From contig JAIXQG010000002.1 of the NCBI GenBank assembly GCA_027485835.1, positions 326,232 through 390,231 of the forward strand: 64,000 nucleotides of DNA. Reading direction: 5' to 3'. The position numbers and the translations under genes were made by a program. How positions within the stretch are numbered: position 1 is the stretch's first letter; every line of letters begins with the position of its first letter. The notes beneath the pieces were generated by a model that worked only from the letters and a program-made list of their open reading frames with translations, ran no database searches and was not told the origin of the DNA. This stretch comes from Alphaproteobacteria bacterium (GTDB taxonomy: Bacteria > Pseudomonadota > Alphaproteobacteria > UBA2136 > UBA6156). Positions 62,204 through 64,000 of this stretch are shown piece by piece.

Positions 62204-63871
62204 TCAGCTTAGTGATTTTAAAACACCGTCAATAAACTTACGGGCTTCCTCAAATTCGGGAGCTGTTTGAAGGTCATTTTCTAATGCAGCATCTACCCAT
62301 TTAGGGCCATGGTGAACAATATCCTTACAGAAACTCTCCATTTCTCCCACAGGAACTACAAATATGCCTATATCTTTAAGAGCCTCAATAACCGTTAAAG
62401 CGGTAGATCGCTCGCTCGGCGGTATACTCTGAATTCCATTTTCTTTAGCAAGAGCCCAAGGATTTGCTTTCTTTGCCAGTCGTTTAAGTTCTTTAACTGT
62501 CGCCTTTTGAATAAAGTCCTCATCTATTAGCTTAGAAGTGATAGTACTAAGCTCGCTTTTGAATTGTTTACCAGTAAGAGGCAAATTCTGTTTTTCAATT
62601 GATGCTTTAATCTTTAGAAAATCGCTCTTAAATAAGTTCCAATCACCACCGAAACTTACAACTAAGCGCTCTGCAACATTTTCATCATTAAATATATCAA
62701 TATCAACAATTCCAACCACCGGAACATTAAGAGCTTTTAAAGCAGTTGCAATTACTGTGATTCGTTCTTTTCCGCTAGAGTACGTATAGAGAAGGTCTGC
62801 GCTTGAATTACTAATGGTCTCACTCAAAGCTTCATAAAATCTACAATCTGCATCCGCTTCAGTTATGATTACTCCCTTATGAAATAACCCACTCAAAACA
62901 TTTGAGTACCTTAATATTGGGTTTTTCCAAAGGTTTAATATTTGAGCATTAGGTAAATATGAAGCCTCTGGAAGGCCTGCATCTCTCTGCAGTCTGATTA
63001 CCGAAACTCGATCAGGATGGTGAGCGAGTACACCTTGAATGACTTCATTACTATGCGTAGCAATAAAGATTTGACGTTTTTGCTTATGACTCGAAGCAAT
63101 TAACTCACCTAATTGCCTAGCTTGCGGAGGGTGCAGAAATGCCTCTGGCTCGTCAATCAAGAATATTGAGTGAATATCACTTGCTACAAGACGAGAAACT
63201 AATGTGGCAAATGACTTCATGCCATCTCCCTGTGATGAAAGGAGAGGTAAAGCCTCTATTCTCTTAAGATAGGATAATGAGATAGGATCCTCTCCTTTTA
63301 AGAATTTTGGATATTCGCCTACGTAGAGAGGAATACCTCCGTTACCTGCAAATCTATGCACTACTATATCTTGGCCAAATGCTTTTCTAAACTGAGCACA
63401 AACAGCCTTTTCAACAATGGGATCACGAAACATCTGTTGAACAGGATGTGAGGGCTGCTGGTTTATAGGATTAAAACTTGACGCACTCTGAGCATCAACC
63501 AAACGGACATCTGTAGGAAGAGGCATGCAATATCTACTGGCTAAAAATCCAATTCCTTTAGACTTTCCCCACCATTCATCTAATGAATTCTCATAAAAGC
63601 TGTGATTCGAAGCATTATAGGTTCCATTGGGTTGCTTAAACTCAGAAATTTCATCTTTTAAATCTTCTAAAGTCCCAATCTTATCAATTACAATGTCTTT
63701 GATAACAGTAGCTACATGATTGTGATCATTAAGGTGAAGCTGAATATCTCTAAGAGCTGTGCTTTTTCCCGAATTATTCGGCCCAACAAAAACTATGATG
63801 CTATCAGATTTCAACTCAATAACTTCACCAGTGGGAAGAGTTATGGATTTTATAAAGAGGCTCACGGACAT
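62204..63871 (-). CDS. OLD-like ATPase with TOPRIM domain
   Basis: A 555-residue protein. The ABC/SMC-type ATPase has Walker A GPNNSGKST (30-38), signature SSQGDGMKSF (212-221), Walker B IFLIDEPEAFLHP (236-248) and the switch His in IATHS (270-274). A C-terminal TOPRIM domain follows: GVIITEADADCRFYEAL (Glu338, Asp340, Asp342), VVGIVDIDIFND (Asp390, Asp392) and VGEMESF. This is the layout of OLD family nucleases, the class that includes GajA of the Gabija system and retron-associated ATPases. The ATG at 63871 opens the minus-strand pair. No UvrD helicase or reverse transcriptase adjoins within the window; the partner is the SEC-C protein. Confidence 0.88.
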   Translation of the reverse strand: MSVSLFIKSITLPTGEVIELKSDSIIVFVGPNNSGKSTALRDIQLHLNDHNHVATVIKDIVIDKIGTLEDLKDEISEFKQPNGTYNASNHSFYENSLDEWWGKSKGIGFLASRYCMPLPTDVRLVDAQSASSFNPINQQPSHPVQQMFRDPIVEKAVCAQFRKAFGQDIVVHRFAGNGGIPLYVGEYPKFLKGEDPISLSYLKRIEALPLLSSQGDGMKSFATLVSRLVASDIHSIFLIDEPEAFLHPPQARQLGELIASSHKQKRQIFIATHSNEVIQGVLAHHPDRVSVIRLQRDAGLPEASYLPNAQILNLWKNPILRYSNVLSGLFHKGVIITEADADCRFYEALSETISNSSADLLYTYSSGKERITVIATALKALNVPVVGIVDIDIFNDENVAERLVVSFGGDWNLFKSDFLKIKASIEKQNLPLTGKQFKSELSTITSKLIDEDFIQKATVKELKRLAKKANPWALAKENGIQSIPPSERSTALTVIEALKDIGIFVVPVGEMESFCKDIVHHGPKWVDAALENDLQTAPEFEEARKFIDGVLKSLS

Positions 63872-64000
63872 TCACATACTCTATGCTAAGCAATAGTTTT
63901 ATCAAGAGTATAGAAAACATTTACTATTTATGAGACTTACTTAACACATAAGTGAGCTAACCCAATTTTTCCCCCTACCCCACCCCTTAAAGCTAAAGCT
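63872..64000. promoter_or_regulatory. AT-rich upstream region of the ATPase-nuclease pair
   Basis: No gene can be seen in the last 129 bp. It should contain the promoter of the minus-strand pair. Confidence 0.4.

Larger units (their letters stand above)
55796..64000. mobile_element. Genomic island at tRNA-Ser, right end outside the window
   Basis: From the tRNA 3' end onward the base composition becomes clearly more AT-rich than the preceding 55 kb, codon use changes, and the first gene is a tyrosine integrase pointing away from the tRNA. The contents are a polymerase-like protein, a repressor, a membrane protein and an ATPase/nuclease pair. No second copy of the tRNA 3' end is seen up to 64000, so the island continues beyond the window. 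Confidence 0.85.

Noticed and set aside
62204-63871. Assignment of the ATPase to Gabija (GajA) or PARIS
   Set aside because: The required partners (UvrD-like GajB, or a separate DUF4435 protein) are not adjacent within the window, so only the broader OLD-like label is justified.
55796-64000. Search for the right attachment site of the island
   Set aside because: No second copy of the tRNA-Ser 3' end was seen up to the window end, so the border cannot be placed.

Overview
The window comes from an alphaproteobacterium with a GC-rich chromosome. The strongest marker is a complete general stress response module (anti-sigma factor NepR, sigma factor EcfG, response regulator PhyR and an HWE-type histidine kinase), which is known only from Alphaproteobacteria. 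The tsaE-amgK-murU-addB-addA-trxA gene order and a CIRCE-controlled hrcA-grpE unit agree with this. Several envelope proteins (inverse autotransporter, AsmA-like protein, lipoprotein) confirm a Gram-negative cell. The genus cannot be decided from the sequence alone.

Layout. (1) 1-2815: two tandem paralogous secreted glycine-rich repeat proteins on the minus strand, the first cut by the window edge, each preceded by the same 46-bp upstream block. (2) 2993-11052: tRNA modification (TsaE), peptidoglycan sugar recycling (AmgK, MurU), double-strand break repair (AddB, AddA) and thioredoxin, in one plus-strand operon; then a YecM-like gene. (3) 11742-18298: a minus-strand heat-shock operon hrcA-grpE-CYTH-HD-dnaK-small secreted protein-dnaJ, with a CIRCE operator in front of hrcA. 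(4) 18374-23504: dnaQ, a NodIJ-type ABC-2 exporter with two permeases, a PCuAC-like protein lacking its copper ligands, a DUF971 gene, a PH-domain membrane protein and a DksA-like protein. (5) 23686-26877: a large inverse autotransporter with a beta-helix passenger. (6) tRNA-Arg with a copied 3' end downstream, then a fatty-acid operon (acyltransferase-hydrolase fusion, thiolase, FadN-type bifunctional enzyme, FadE). (7) 36121-43117: the stress-response regulators and a cluster of small envelope genes, several with EcfG-type promoters (GGAAC-N17-GTT) that can be read directly. (8) 43197-55491: housekeeping genes including actP-yjcH, pyk, infC (apparently with an ATC start) and a coxB without coxA. 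(9) 55708-64000: an AT-richer genomic island integrated at the 3' end of tRNA-Ser(GGA) and running off the window.

The island is the least explained region. It carries a tyrosine integrase, an uncharacterised protein with three motifs resembling the palm of family A DNA polymerases and T7-type RNA polymerases, a small XRE repressor with direct repeats in its divergent promoter, a one-pass membrane protein, and a two-gene minus-strand unit. That unit pairs an OLD-like ATPase/TOPRIM protein with a large protein holding a D...QxK nuclease motif and a C-terminal SEC-C zinc motif. The pair looks like a candidate anti-phage or anti-plasmid module. This is inference from domain content and location only.

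Elsewhere the genes group by function: protein folding is under HrcA/CIRCE, stress envelope genes are under EcfG, and beta-oxidation genes are translationally coupled. Most units end in clear intrinsic terminators.
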